From Anthropogastromicrobium sp963626545 (lineage in GTDB: Bacteria; Bacillota; Clostridia; Lachnospirales; Lachnospiraceae), in NCBI GenBank assembly GCA_963626545.1, contig CAVFYJ010000134.1:1-6761 (forward strand): 6,761 nt of DNA. The letters run 5' to 3'. Below the pieces are notes generated by a model. It had not been told where the DNA came from and made no database searches. It saw only the letters and a list, made by a program, of their open reading frames with translations. Shown here in pieces: positions 6,351 to 6,761 of the stretch (position 1 is its first letter; each line of letters opens with the position of its first letter). The position numbers and the translations under genes were made by a program.

Positions 6351-6761
6351 TACTTTATTACACTTTGTAAGCAATCTGTACAGCTACACTCTATAGTTAT
6401 TGATATCCATTCGATATTTCAATTAATTTCGGCCTCTGACCATTTTTTATAAAGGATAGCTACCGTTCCAATTACAACAACGACTTCTATCAAATCTTGC
6501 ATATCAAATATTATTACATGATATTTCCAATGTCAAATTTATTTCCTTGCAACTCAGCTCTGACGAGTAAAAAATAATATAAAAAACCTCCCACTTTTTG
6601 GAATTTTGAGCGATAATAGAAGTGAACAAATAAACTATTTTTTCGCAAGCCCAGCAAGGAAGGAGGTCTTTATCAAGAAAACTACCCGCAAAGAAGCCCG
6701 TAAACGCGTCAATAACTCGGTCATAGAATGGCCGAGCATGCAAAGTTTTCCTTGAATGCCG
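6351..6761. other. Stretch without a convincing gene, right end repeat-like
   Basis: Positions 6351-6575 are AT-rich with no supported gene. One minus-strand frame of 27 codons (6419-6502) encodes a hydrophobic peptide, MQDLIEVVVVIGTVAILYKK then a short tail, but has no ribosome binding site. Positions 6600-6761 differ in character and are more GC-rich. They hold AAGGAGGT (6659-6666) with no ATG after it, a plus frame from a TTG at 6606 to a TGA at 6753-6755 (49 codons), and an antisense minus frame that enters from the right edge and ends at 6635 (...FLIKTSFLAGLAKK). The two frames cannot both be ordinary genes, so this may be a repeated or structured non-coding element continuing past the window. 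Confidence 0.4.
6716..6736. other. Strong 9-bp hairpin near right edge
   Basis: CTCGGTCAT (6716-6724) and ATGGCCGAG (6728-6736) pair over nine positions with a single T-G wobble, around an AGA loop. Neither strand has a clean T-tract after it, so it is not a convincing terminator. It is probably part of a structured RNA or repeat that extends beyond the window. Confidence 0.55.

Noticed and set aside
6419..6502. 27-codon minus-strand frame encoding a hydrophobic peptide
   Set aside because: It looks like a membrane mini-protein, but there is no Shine-Dalgarno or clear promoter, and frames this short are expected by chance in AT-rich DNA.
6602..6620. Resemblance of AATTTTGAGCGATAAT to the E. 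coli lac operator
   Set aside because: It lacks one base of the centre and the symmetric second half, there is no lac context, and the match is probably chance.
6504..6743. 79-codon minus-strand frame at the right edge
   Set aside because: It overlaps two other open frames, has no ribosome binding site and an odd composition, and runs through AT-rich intergenic sequence.

Overview
The window looks like chromosomal DNA of a spore-forming clostridial Firmicute, most likely a Lachnospiraceae-type gut bacterium. The grounds are strong AGGAGG ribosome binding sites, sigma-A promoters with TATACT/TATAGT -10 boxes, an SpmB spore-maturation protein, a DeoD-type purine nucleoside phosphorylase, and a large surface protein built from Ig-like modules of a kind common in clostridia. 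This placement is inference from gene content. No rRNA, tRNA, CRISPR array or transposase was recognised.

Layout, left to right. Positions 1-141 hold a compact GC-rich hairpin, a 14-bp palindrome and the terminator of the first gene. Positions 142-4368 (minus strand) are one gene for a 1408-residue secreted, membrane-anchored surface protein. From its N-terminus it has a signal peptide, a GLUG-like beta-helix domain, a Pro/Thr linker, two short Ig-like repeats, four Cys-containing Ig-like modules alternating with three second-type modules, a (PSTA)n stalk and one C-terminal membrane helix. Positions 4369-4577 carry its promoter and leader, with the Shine-Dalgarno in a hairpin loop. A small coiled-coil-like gene of unknown function (4578-4835, minus) is transcribed divergently from deoD (4961-5677, plus). 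The two share a promoter region centred on a perfect 9+9 bp palindrome. deoD ends in a 14-bp tandem repeat that starts inside its last codons, and then meets spmB (5751-6281, minus) convergently. The spmB terminator hairpin overlaps the spmB stop codon. Positions 6288-6761 hold the spmB promoter and then sequence without a convincing gene. The last 160 bases look structured or repeat-like, with a perfect Shine-Dalgarno lacking an ATG, two overlapping antisense short frames and a strong hairpin.

Functionally these are separate units rather than one operon: a cell-surface protein, a housekeeping purine salvage enzyme, and a spore maturation membrane protein that lacks its usual neighbour SpmA. 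I do not see strong evidence for a new multi-gene system. The points most worth checking are the palindrome between the 85-residue gene and deoD, the periodic Cys/His pattern in the surface protein, and the right-end element.
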